Source of the DNA: Agrypnia vestita
Taxonomy: Eukaryota > Arthropoda > Insecta > Trichoptera > Phryganeidae
Reading direction: 5' to 3'
DNA: 64,000 bases
NCBI GenBank assembly: GCA_016648135.1
Contig: JADDOH010002026.1
Coordinates: 1-64,000 of the forward strand
Positions 21,690-31,885 of the stretch are shown in pieces; positions within the stretch are counted from its first letter, which is position 1, and each line of letters starts with the position of its first letter. The notes under the pieces were generated by a model. That model ran no database searches. It was given only the letters and a program-made list of their open reading frames with translations, and was not told the origin of the DNA. The translations under genes were made by a program, and so were the position numbers.

Positions 21690-22335
21690 ACGTTGTATCG
21701 GTTAAAGGGGGTCGGGTGACTAGGGGGAGGTGTTGGAATGTTTTTCACAGGGTCCTAAAGAGTAATTTTAAATTAGGTTTAGATCGGTCAAAGGGTGTAC
21801 GTATACCTACTTATATTATCGGCATTCTCGAGATAAAACTCACTAACCGCAATATTTTCCAAAAAGTTTTCCAAAGAGTTATAAATTCAAACATTCATAT
21901 TTTTTCCATCTCTGTTCCAGATAAAAATCAGTAAGTGGATATCTTGTGTCTTTTTACGGTTATTTAGTTGTAAAATTCATAATTTGAACATTTTCAAAAA
22001 TTTTAATATCACATGTTGAATGTTTAAACCTCATCATCTCAGTTTTAATTATTGTGTACATTAGGGTGTACGTATACTTACCTGTATTATCGGCATTTTC
22101 GAGATAAAACTCACTAACCGCAATATTTTCCAAAAAGTTTTCCAAAGAGTTATAAATTCAAACATTCATATTTTTCCATCTCTGTTCCAGATAAAAATCA
22201 GTAAGTGAATATGTCGTGTCTTTTTATGGTTATTTAGTGGTAAAATTCATAATTTGAACATTTTCAACAATTTTAATATCATATGTTGAATGTTTAAACC
22301 TCATTATCTCAGAATTGCTCCATGTCACTTAGTGG
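21690..22335. repeat. 271-bp tandem duplication in a GGGTGTACG repeat
   Basis: Unit 1 starts at 21793 and unit 2 at 22064 with GGGTGTACGTATAC. Both contain 'ttatcggcatt.tcgagata', 'caatattttccaaaaagttt', 'ttccagataaaaatcagtaa' and 'atgttgaatgtttaaacctc', with few differences. Upstream text (21700-21790, 'gggtcctaaagagtaa...gatcggtcaaa') resembles the repeat at 54880-54990. The 87- and 61-codon frames here are by-products. Confidence 0.9.
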
Positions 22336-22477
22336 ATTTTACCTTTAAAGAAACGATATACACTATAGATATACATATATAAAGTAAATACCGGAAATCT
22401 TGTAAAATGACCTACATACAGATCATGCGATTGGAGATTTGAGCCTCTTTTTGGGAATTATCCAAATACGTAATTCT

Positions 22478-22600
22478 CTGTGTAACAATAACCGTCACTG
22501 CTGGTATCAAGACGCTACACTATGCTAGATGGCGCTGTTTTCACAGCCGTAGCTCACGGCTTAACTATATTTAATCCGCTATATTATAATACCCTGTATC
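22478..22600. repeat. CTAGATGGCGCTG-type dispersed repeat, copy 3
   Basis: Contains 'ggtatcaagacgctacactatgctagatggcgctgtt' text followed by 'tcacagccgtagctcacggc', matching copies 1 and 2. It lies just past the tandem duplication; copy 2 lies just before it. Confidence 0.65.
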
Positions 22601-24014
22601 AAGGTGAATTTTTTGAGACCACTTTCACATTGACCAAAAATATTGTTTTTAAAGAATTATTAAAAATAAAAATCTCTAAAATGTTTAAAAAATATATAGT
22701 TAAATAGTACTTTACTTAAGAGAATTATTAATTAATAATTAGGAGATTTATATACACCGCTAGGATAAAGTAACTACCTACTAATTAATGGAATCTGAAA
22801 TCCAAACTTGTAAAAAAGTACGTAATTTTTGACGGGTTTTTACTATTTTCCTCGTTCTAACATAAAAACGTTATAACATCAACGTCCTACGGTCCTATCT
22901 CTCAATTTCACACGTAAGTACCCACTTGCGCCGTATGTTTATCGCTTGTTTTTCGTTTCTGGTCAACTCGCACGGTTCGCCTTTCTGTGGTCTTCTATGT
23001 CGCTCTGTCAAACAACAACAACAACTCTGCCGAGCGTGCGTCTTTCGTCGCTTTTATACAAAAATGTTAGAGTACGCGATGCAACGAGAACGTTCCAATA
23101 ATTTCTAGTTCTTAGTTTATAATGTGCAGTTACTTTTAGGCTCTTGTGATGATAATACTTTTATGTATGCCAAAGTATAACTTTTATTTTTTTCAATATT
23201 TCTGATTTATCTTTCATGAAACGTTAGACTAGCGTGAGAGTAACTTAAATAAAATATTTTAATTCATTCCGTTAGAACGATTTTCTGATTTTTTGTACTC
23301 TGGTTCGGGTTCTCTACGGGGAAAAATTGAGTTTGATATTCTTAAGTATGAATGATTACCACCACACTTACCAGATTTTGCAGGCGATTTCCGCTCGACG
23401 GTCTCCGTCCGATTATCTGCTTGTGTTCCGCTTCCGTTCTGCATCACTATAAAGTTGACCGTAATTTTTTAGTACAGTAATTTGTATCTGCCGCGACAAA
23501 AATCAACCGTCCTTCCAAGATGCCAAAAAATAATCTGTGGTTCGCAGCAGCTGTCATGTACAGAGAACTCCGCGCTCATAGACAATTTTTATAAAGCCCC
23601 CGACCAGAGACTAACAAGAATTTTTTTTTGCCCGAACACATTCGCTTTGATAAAAGTCAAATTTAATGATCAAAACCTTGCAGAACTTTAAACCGGGAAT
23701 TTTCTGTAATGTTTTAATAATTTTATTCGACTTACACGAGTAACATTATGGGATCGAGTGAGAAATACCGAGATCTCCCCTATGATCCTCAGCACGTAGC
23801 CTCTACTTCTACGTATAGAAAGATCCGCAACTCCGGAGGGAAGGTGGGTCATCCTAACTAAGCTGGATTAAACAGCAACAAAGACTGTATGAAGACAAAT
23901 TGTGTCTTCATTGGTCAAGGCAGGAGAAGGGGGAAGCACCTTGTCTAGACCTCGGGTCCTCGACTAGGAGGCGAAAATTAATGATTAAATGATCCAATAT
24001 ACACGAAGATAATT
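22601..24014. other. Intergenic stretch, no gene recognised
   Basis: Patches of moderate GC (22920-23060, 23370-23450, 23740-23990) alternate with AT-rich DNA. Frames of 60-69 codons have no recognisable domain. A local hairpin, GACACAATTTGTCTTC-like, is at 23893-23915. Confidence 0.35.
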
Positions 24015-24300
24015 TTTAAACATTAACATTTGTCAATCAATGTATATTACAGATGTCTCACAGGGACAAGACTGTATTTTTACGGGAAAGTAGTTTTGGG
24101 TGTACATAGGGCTTACGACCTATCGTACGGTTGGCTTAAGTGATCACTTTACATAATGTAACGTTCGCCAACATTACGTTGTGTAAAGTGATCACTGAAG
24201 CCAGCCATACGATATGTGAGACATTTATAATATACATTGATTGATTAATGAAGTCCCTGTGACAAAAATCCAGTACTGTTCTGAAAAATTTGAACATACT
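24015..24300. repeat. Two TGATCACTT-family copies head to head, forming a long hairpin
   Basis: The left half (+) and right half (-) are each TGATCACTT-family sequence. Inner arms at about 24120-24162 and 24170-24212 pair (GCTTAAGTGATCACTTTAC with its complement). Outer arms with TCAATCAATGTATATTA (24035-24051) and TAATATACATTGATTGA (24227-24243) also pair. The right half ends in 'ccagtactgttctgaaaaa', the reverse of the family's 5' text. It may be a foldback element or a nested inverted insertion. Confidence 0.7.
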
Positions 24301-24372
24301 CAAAAATATTAACATTTGTTATTTCGTGTGTGTGTTATCTATACCGAATATATCTTTGTATTTTATAATATA

Positions 24373-24921
24373 CGAGGGGTATAAAAGCTAATGGCAAAAG
24401 GCAAACAATATCCAAAAAAAAAAAAAAATTGTTTTCAATGCAGTCACCGAGGATTACTAATTTGAAATGTACTGATTTTGAGATTTTATAGGATACATAG
24501 CTCAATACCTTCCAACATCACTGTGTATCAAAAGCAAACACAAAATTTCCCAATCTTTATCAAGAGCAAAGACAGTAATATCCTCATAGCGTAAAAAGCC
24601 CGAGGTTGTGACGCGTGACAAAATAACTTCATACTAAAGTAAGGGTTGACTGAAACATCGTAGCAAAGACAAAGATTATGTAAATAGCAAAAACAGCAAT
24701 GTTCACTTTTTGGTAGCAAACACAGCAATATCCACATTTAAGAGTTAAATATTTATTTATACATGTATATAAAAGGAAAACTGAGGTGGTAACTTATTTC
24801 CAATTAATAGATGTACGTTTTACACATTCCAAAGTAATTTCCCGGAGTAGTGACAGGTTTCTTGTATTTATCTCAGAAATAACTCAGTGGGATATTCCTG
24901 CCTTTGCTTTTATACCCCTCG
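24373..24921. mobile_element. 549-bp MITE with perfect 16-bp TIRs
   Basis: Terminal inverted repeats CGAGGGGTATAAAAGC (24373-24388 and its exact complement ending at 24921) are flanked by TA (24371-24372 and 24922-24923), as expected for the Tc1/mariner superfamily. There is no transposase. The interior repeats 'gcaaacacagcaatatcc'-like segments. Diverged relatives lie at 33-560 and 62127-62380. Of the three copies this is the only one with both ends intact. Confidence 0.88.
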
Positions 24922-25019
24922 TATATTATATATTCGTACATATTCCCATAATATAACTCAAAGAGGTTGATAAATCCACGATGTATAATTTACACATTAC
25001 ATTACACGTTACGAGAAAT

Positions 25020-25068
25020 GCCTCCACCCTTAGAGTATATACAATCCATATACTCTAAGCCTCCACCC
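25020..25068. repeat. Short hairpin flanked by 10-bp direct repeats
   Basis: GCCTCCACCC occurs at 25020-25029 and 25059-25068. Between them is a 29-nt hairpin with 11-bp arms around ACAATCC (arms TTAGAGTATAT and ATATACTCTAA). Confidence 0.85.
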
Positions 25069-25365
25069 ATTCTTTATGTCCCTGTATGATAACACTAGTT
25101 GGTAATCGTTTTGCAGTCATGATGTTTTGTGTTGCGGGAAAATGAATAAAAATACCACATGGAAATACATTTAAAGCATAGAAAAATCTTTATTGTTAAT
25201 GGAAGCTTCCTATCAATGTAACTTCATAACCACTCTTAAGTATTTATTAATTCTTTGTGTGGACATAGACTTCGTGGTTGCGAAAATATACATTCATTAT
25301 ATGCGTTTACGTCGTATAATTATTAATGCTTTATTTTGGAGTATCGTTAATTTTTTCAATTCTTC
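25069..25365. other. AT-rich stretch, nothing recognised
   Basis: A 94-codon frame at 25193-25477 runs antisense over the LINE fragment that follows and has no domain of its own. Confidence 0.35.
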
Positions 25366-25369
25366 TTCA

Positions 25370-25902
25370 TTAGAAATAGTAACTGCTGCAGTAGTTGATG
25401 TGGGGGACTATTATTGCGTTATATGTATTTTTGCACGAATCTCTTTTAATATATCTTCTGATTCTTCCCAAGAGTGAAATTCGTTTTGCTATTTTTTTTG
25501 TTACATAATTAGTGTTCAATGTAAAATTTAATTTATTATCTATAATTATTCCAAGTATTTTATTCAGTTGTTTCTTTGATTGCTTCCCCATCGATAATTA
25601 TTGTTGGTGCATCTGGTATCCTATGTTCGTTACTTCTGTTTTGTTGATATTTAATTTCAATTATTTATTTTCAGCCATATTGATATTTGATTAAGGTCAT
25701 GGTTTAGTTTGTTAATGATTTCTATGTAATTGTCTCCTGATATGTATACTAGCGCATCATCTGCAAATAGTCGAATTTTACAATATTTAAGTATTTTCAT
25801 TATATCATTAATGTATGAGTTAAGGGAAGGAAGATGAAAATACTGCGGCTTCCTTTCCAAATATTTCGTTATACAGTCCACATTACAATTTACCCCATCC
25901 AT
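25370..25902 (-). pseudogene. Non-LTR retrotransposon RT fragment with FADD box
   Basis: The minus strand encodes SYINDIMKILKYCKIRLFADD, then ALVYISGDNYIEIINKLN and LNQISIWLKINN. FADD is the catalytic box of the reverse transcriptase palm. After a shift comes KQLNKILGIIIDNKLNF, TNYVTKKIAKRISLLGRIRR and YNAIIVPHINYCSS, the expected thumb region (LGV.ID..L.W..H....K...K...L). The family is jockey/CR1-like by this pattern. At least one frameshift separates the halves (25591-25657), and the N-terminal endonuclease and RT fingers are missing. Confidence 0.88.
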
Positions 25903-26990
25903 ATACCATCCTTAATCTTGATAATTTGACGAGTCCGGCAATTTCGTCCTAGTTCACCTAACGGAAATTAATTTAAAAAAATCTAATTTCCGGATACACC
26001 TGTTAAAAATTAAATGAGCCCACCGCTGTCAGTGTTACGATTACCGTGTAATTAACATTCCACTGAAGGGCCGTTTTGTCGTATAGTGGTTTCTACCCTT
26101 AGATCACAACTTCCGCCCGTCTCTCGAGATCAAAGCCTACCCCAACCCCCGACCGCTAGAAAGGGTGAAACGTTGTAGGGGCTATTCTTGGGAGACTACA
26201 CGCTGCACCATATTATATCCGGGACATCCCTATTATTGCTTTACTCGCTAAATTTGGGATATAATAACAAGACAAGCATGAATAACAGAACGGACACTTT
26301 AATGATGTCTCGTGTAATTAGCTCGAGGCCGTCTGTTAATATTCTCTTTTCTATGATAATTAACGCAAAAGGCCGTATTAGTTTACTCATAAATGTTACA
26401 TTGTTATTACATATGTGAATCATTGAGAGTTATAAAAATAGAACCGCCACTATACGATTGAAGAAATAAGCATAAAAGAGTATGAATTTGTAACTGATTT
26501 TATAGGTAGAGCGTTGATTTTAAAGCAGGTATCCCTTAGATAAAATTCTCCTAAATATACAAATAAGGGCAGGTATCAGTTATTGGGGTGAGTAGGTACC
26601 TACCAGGCGCGTACAGTGGGAACATTGAAGCATTACTTTTTTGTAAACGAATATTTAGGAAAAAAATGGAAATCAAATATTTATGCAACAAATTTTTTTG
26701 ATATATCAAAATATGAATACTATGATAACAGTTGTGATAGAAATATTACGAAATATATGTTGTACATACTCCGATTTTTTTCAAATAATTGGTAACGTAA
26801 AAGTTATGCTGCGATGTTCCAACTGCACGTTCCTGATAGGTACTTATTGTTAGAGAACCTTTTAACAAAATCAAGTAAATAATTTTAAAAATTAGGTGCG
26901 TGTATATTTTCGACATGATACCCTGTTTTCGACACGATATTGCAAGACACCACTTAACCACAACATCATCAGCGCTCATATCAACATATA
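25903..26990. other. Intergenic stretch, no gene recognised
   Basis: A moderate-GC patch at 26050-26200 (CCCCAACCCCCGACCGCTAG) is surrounded by AT-rich text. Frames on both strands (76-112 codons) lack domains. Confidence 0.35.
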
Positions 26991-27030
26991 ATCCCTGATT
27001 ATGAACCCTGCATGGGATCCGAGACGGGTA
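26991..27030 (+). ncRNA. Degenerate hammerhead-like motif 2
   Basis: CTGATTA (26995-27001) is followed by the hairpin CCCTGCATGGG and GAGACGGGT in place of GAAAC. It is colinear with the motif at 31497 ('gaaccctgc..gggatccga.acg', then 'agaacggtcg'/'agaaacacgg' and 'atatcccaaaaaa'/'ataccccaaaaa'). Two core changes make activity unlikely; it is a fossil of a Penelope-type end. Confidence 0.5.
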
Positions 27031-28385
27031 GAAACACGGCAGAATATCCCAAAAAAAATCAGAAGATTCTGAAATCAAGAACATTACGTAAATTCAAGAT
27101 CTGGTTGAACATCTCTATAGTGGCTGTCACGCTCAGCATATTAAAGGCAAAGTGATAAATACTAAGTGTAATAAATTACGATTCTTTAGAAATAAAAAAA
27201 AACATTAGACCGCTAGCCCGAGAAACGGCTTACAAAGCAGGCGTATGTCATCTAGCGAAAAGGTCGGTTACAAGAAAGCTATCTTATGAATTAAAACAGA
27301 AAGTGGATGGTTTATTTATTGTACTGATGAATGTAATAAATCACGGAGACTGCAATGGAATAACATAGGCCTTCTGACTCAAATTGGAAAATAAAGAACA
27401 TTTCTTTTTTCATCTAAAGTAGACAGTAACATTTACTCTGACTATCTAGATATAAGTTATGAAGATCAGATATCTCTCGACATTTGATTATAATACTAAT
27501 ATAAGACAATAATACTCCGGAGTTGCGTCATAGGTGAGACCGGGGAGCATAACGTAAGTCGAAAATTACGTATGTCGCTGTACCTATAGATTCCTTAATC
27601 TAATTTCAGGTACACGTGTATCAGAAATGTCAAGACATGTATTAAATGTCAATATTTCTATCATGGTGGCAGAAATACTGGCTTTAATTTATTATTTGGA
27701 CACTATATGAAAAAATTAGTACTTATTTTATATTTTTGATATTCATATCTTCTTCTTCTTCGGCGGTCCCTCGTTGCGAGGATGACGTCTGCCATGTTAT
27801 TAATTATGTTTCCGAGCGTGGTTGAGGAGCTATTCTGTAAACGCACGCGTTGTGCACACGCATCCGGTAGGTAGTGGGGGTTCTGATGGATGGGTTTTGC
27901 TTATTTTCCTTTCTCTTTCTTCTTTTCTCCGTTCCCCTTCTTTTCTCCGTTCCTTGTTCCCCGGCGCAGTGTATTTTTTGGCGCCTTTATTATGCCCGGT
28001 CGTGGGCCGAGATTTCCCAGTTTTCAGAATCCAACTGACTAAGATATACAGTGGGGATCAAGACATATTTGGTGTTATTAATATAAGTAGTGTTATTTTT
28101 TTTTTAATTTTAAAATGTGTGCCTAAAGTAAAACAAATTGGTAAAGATTATTCACTGCAAAGAAAAATTTTTGCTCTACGAGATATTATGTATACTTTTA
28201 CCTTATATTTATTATTTTATATATTATAATTAGAGATCTTTAAAATGTCAAGTAGACAAAAGGGCACTTTCGATACCTCCTTCTATTCGAATTTGATCGA
28301 GTGAACAAATGGTTTTTATCTCAGAGGCATCTTGTAGAATGTTAACATTAAAGTAAAATACATTATTGACTAATTTGTTGTAATT
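27031..28385. other. Intergenic stretch, no gene recognised
   Basis: A less AT-biased segment at 27750-28030 contains CTTCTTCTTCGGCGGTCCCTCG and a pyrimidine-rich run with a duplicated TTCTTTTCTCCGTTCC. A 135-codon + frame (27822-28229) crosses it without a domain. Possibly a LINE end in reverse orientation; not established. Confidence 0.35.
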
Positions 28386-28779
28386 TTATTGTTGTGTCCT
28401 TTTGTCCTGTTCATTTGAAAAACGGTCACCACTTATTAACACCCAATAATTGTTATGGTACCGTAAACCAATGAAAATAGATGCGAATAATTTCTCTTTT
28501 TCGCTATCTTGTAAAATAATTTCTGTTGAATTATTTCTATCGCGCGAAGTACGTGTGTATACTTCCATCCTACGCGCCGTTGGCTGGCGCGATATTTTAA
28601 AATGTGAACGGGATTTATTTATGGCCGAAAATGTTATGTCGCCAGTAAAATGTTTTATGCAGATGACACGGGGTGGCGTTGCAGGGCAGCCATTAGCGTT
28701 TATGGCCCATGCAAGCGATGATAAAAATAATACCCCTTTTACTCGTTTATTAAATTTCAAGCCACACAAAGTGCGATAA
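28386..28779. other. Region open on both strands, unassigned
   Basis: A 109-codon + frame (28450-28779) and a 127-codon - frame (28386-28769) overlap almost completely. Composition is less AT-rich than the flanks, with GGTGGCGTTGCAGGGCAGCC near 28671. No domain, splice borders or repeat copy was identified. It may be constrained non-coding DNA or chance. Confidence 0.3.
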
Positions 28780-28937
28780 TGGAATTAAAATCCTTTTGAC
28801 TCGCGGGCTAGTGTACGGGTCGTCCTGCGTTGGGGGATAATGTATATCGTAAGAATTGCTGGTGCACAGAATGCTTTTAAAATGAAAATATGTCTATCTG
28901 CAGGATGCTGCTCCTGGGCGGGAGGTACCTACACCAT

Positions 28938-30005
28938 GCAAGACTATAAGTTATAAAAAAATTGAGCTCCGATGCATGAAAGACATTGGAGCCCAATTTT
29001 TTTATAATGCTACAATGCAAGACTGTGGCGTACTAAGTGTAAATCTGTGGCGTTATAAAATAACTGGGCTCCAATGCATGAAAGACATTGGAGCCCAATT
29101 TTTTTATAATGCTACACTGCAATACTGTGGCGTACTAAATGTAAATCTGTGGCGTTATAAAATAACTGGGCTCCAATGCATGAAAGACATTGGAGCCCAA
29201 TTTTTTTATAATGCTACAATGCAATACTGTGGCGTACTAAATGTAAATCTGTGGCGTTTATAAAATAACTGAGGCTCCAATGCATGAAAGACCATTGGAA
29301 GCACCAATATTTTTTTATACTATGTACACTGCCAAATACTGTGGCGTTTACTTAAAGTAAATCTTGGCGTTAAAATAAATGGGCTACAATGCATGAAAGA
29401 CATTGGAGCCCAATTTTTTTATAATGCTACAATTGCAATACTGCTGGGTACTAAATTGTAATTAAATCTGTGCGTTAAAAAGACTGGGACTGTCCAATTG
29501 CATTGATGAAAGGGGAAAGTGAGCCCCCACAAATTTTTATAATGCTACACTGCAATACTGTGGCGTACTAAATGTAAATCTGTGGCGTTATAAAATAACT
29601 GGGCTCCAATGCATGAAAGACATTGGAGCCCAATTTTTTTATAATGCTACACTGCAATACTGTGGCGTACTAAATGTAAATCTGTGGCGTTATAAAATAA
29701 CTGGGCTCCAATGCATGAAAGACATTGGAGCCCAATTTTTTTATAATGCTACAATGCAAGACTATGGCGTACTAAGAGAAAATCTGTGGCGTTATAAAAT
29801 AACTGGGCTCCAATGCATGAAAGACATTGGAGCCCAATTTTTTTATAATGCTACAATGCAAGACTGTGGCGTACTAAGTGTAAATCTGTGGCGTTATAAA
29901 ACAACTGGGCTCCAATGCATGAAAGACATTGGAGTCCAATTTTTTTATAATGCTACAATGCAACACTGTGGCGTTATAAAAATGGGCTCCAATGCCAGAC
30001 ATTAG
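28938..30005. repeat. 102-bp tandem satellite with a 12-bp hairpin per unit
   Basis: About ten units. ATG positions 28976, 29078 and 29180, and then 29613, 29715, 29817 and 29919, are spaced exactly 102 bp. Each good unit contains TGGGCTCCAATG, a 9-nt loop and CATTGGAGCCCA, a perfect 12-bp hairpin. It continues with T7, 'ataatgctacaatgcaa.actgtggcgtactaa.tgtaaatctgtggcgttataaaa'. Because 102 is divisible by three, the frame (MKDIGAQFFYNATMQ...) stays open across units. It has no signal peptide or known domain and is judged non-coding. Units at 29260-29570 are full of small insertions and deletions. Confidence 0.92.
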
Positions 30006-30130
30006 GCTCTAGGACTGCGCATAAGATATAATAATACACATATACTACTACTTGGTTTATTTTTTTATTTCATTTTATATATTACAGAATATATCTTGGG
30101 CCAACTTCTTAAAATTTGTAATAGGTTTCT

Positions 30131-30534
30131 CACATATGGAAATAAAAACACTTGTTTTTTGAGTTCTACATTTTTAATTTTCTGAGATTATATTTGGTTA
30201 TATTATAGTGCACAAAAATAATTTGTTACCAAGAATATCATATTTATATCAAATTGTTAATCTATCCTCTTCCTTACGTGTATTTCCTTTTATTAGTGTT
30301 TGAACATAATTGTTCCTTAGAATCATGCAGAAATACAAAAAACCTTCATTGATTTATAAAATTATATAGCATCTTTCTTCAATATACTTACTTGTCAACA
30401 ATAATACTTTTCATATAAATACCAGTTGTTGAATGTAAAATATTTAGATTGATTATGCCTTTATAAGGTGAAACGCGTCTCATAAAATTAAAAATATAGA
30501 ACTTAAAAACAAGTGTTTTTTATTTCCATATGTG
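30131..30534. repeat. Inverted repeat, about 51-bp arms, 302-bp spacer
   Basis: Arms 30131-30181 and 30484-30534 are reverse complements apart from a few differences (shared core CATATGGAAATAAAAA and AACACTTGTTTTT). The right arm directly follows hammerhead-like motif 3, as expected if this is the terminal part of a Penelope-like element. Confidence 0.75.
30446..30482 (+). ncRNA. Hammerhead-like motif 3, degenerate
   Basis: TTGATTA (30449-30455) replaces CUGANGA with two changes. A sound helix II CCTT-TAT-AAGG follows, then GAAA (30470-30473), CGCG and TC. Helix I is only AG/A-rich. It is probably an inactive descendant of the same family as motif 1. Confidence 0.4.
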
Positions 30535-31490
30535 TGATTACGGAGTTCTATAAGTTTACATCTGAAACAATAAATTTGATAAAGGTTTCTGTTTAGGATG
30601 TGCGCGGTACCACTAAGTCCCCGCTAAACAAGTAAACAATATGTAAATGAGTATCACATGTCATAAGTTTGCTACGGTCTTGAGAGCATTGGAGCTGCGG
30701 ACCAAGTTTCGGTGGTCTAATTACGGTGGCGCTGATAACTCACACCTTGGCACGCGACCTACCTGAATGTTTCTCCAATTCCTGCTCCGCAGTCCGTGCA
30801 GGGGTCTCGTTGACCTGATATGAACCCGCCAGCATAATTGCCAGCTAGCGGATCCTATCAGCCTCTGACTGTGACAGCACTGACGGACCGTTTCTATAAC
30901 GTACCAACGTAATATCAATAAAAAAATTCTTTTAGCTATTTATGATGTAAAAATATTAGGTTATTTTATTTAACTTTTTCAAAAAAAGCTAAATGATTTT
31001 GTTAAGACATTATTAATATAATTAATAAATTATGTTAAATAAAAAATATAACAAGAAATTTTTTAAATCTTTTGTTCACCCTTCAATATTTGATGACTGA
31101 AAGGCATTGGAGAAAAATTGTATTTATAAATATGTAATCAAATTTCAAATTCAATAGTTAAAAAAATTCCGAATGTTATTCAACCAGCTTTCTATTCTAA
31201 TAATAAATTTTAATAAATAAAATATATTTTAAATAATAAGAATGAGGATGATTCTTTAAAAAAATTAATTAAATTTGTTTTCATGTCGTACTTAATTATT
31301 AGTAATTTCCTATATATTATTATTTTTTATATATATTTTGACTGTCTGTACTTCGATTTTTTTTATGTTTAGATTGTCCATACTTCGATTTTTGATTTTT
31401 AATTTACCTACTGCAGATGTTTTTGAATGTTAGGTTTTCACGACCGTTTAGAATTGTCTGTTTTGTGTATTATTTTGCCGTGTCAACAAA
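30535..31490. other. Intergenic stretch, no gene recognised
   Basis: A GC-richer island at 30655-30905 gives a 65-codon minus frame without a domain. The rest is AT-rich. Confidence 0.35.
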
Positions 31491-31545
31491 TCACCCCTAA
31501 TGATGGACCCTGCGAAGGGATCCGAAACGTCGGCCAGAACGGTCG
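31490..31545 (+). ncRNA. Hammerhead-like motif 4
   Basis: CTAATGA (31497-31503, one change from CTGATGA) is followed by helix II GGA-CCCT/AGGG-A-TCC with loop GCGA (31505-31523), GAAA (31524-31527), then CGTC, giving a GAAACGUC-type junction. Helix I is weak. Downstream text is shared with motif 2 at 26991. It is a Penelope-type terminus by pattern. Confidence 0.5.
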
Positions 31546-31627
31546 TAGATATACGGCGTAATACCCCAAAAAGCACAAACCAAAGAGATACTAGCTTTAG
31601 TACATGGCTTCGCCCGAGATTTGGGAT

Positions 31628-31790
31628 ATTATAAGAGGTGTTTTTTTATTTTTTTAAAATGAAATAATTTTAAACATGGTATTGGCTTTATTGGAAAGAT
31701 AATTGAATGCCATTAGTGTTTAAATATAGAGTGTTGGCAGCACTTTTTCCAGCGACAGCCAATTTGGGCTTCACCACAAATATCTAATTA
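31628..31790. repeat. Possible relative of the 276-bp mariner derivative
   Basis: 'agaggtgtttttttatttttttaaaa' and 'aatgccattagtgttta' resemble 4141-4175 and 4258-4275 of the deletion derivative, but termini are not clear. Confidence 0.35.
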
Positions 31791-31849
31791 CTCTAAAAGG
31801 AAGGGGTAACTTAAAATTTTATAAATAAGTCGTTTGTACGTGGTATATC

Positions 31850-31885
31850 CACTGTTTGATAATGGCCTTACAAGCCGAAACAGCT
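31850..31885 (+). ncRNA. Hammerhead-like motif 5
   Basis: TTGATAA replaces CUGANGA with two changes. Helix II GGC...GCC precedes GAAA, then CAGCTG (a possible helix III), TA, and ACA that can pair with TGT immediately before the core. The topology agrees with motif 1; the core changes argue against activity. Confidence 0.4.

Noticed and set aside
28976..30005. Possible repeat protein encoded by the 95- and 130-codon frames in the satellite
   Set aside because: The frame is a consequence of a 102-bp period. The hairpin and AT-rich non-coding parts are conserved equally, and there is no signal peptide, domain or splice context.
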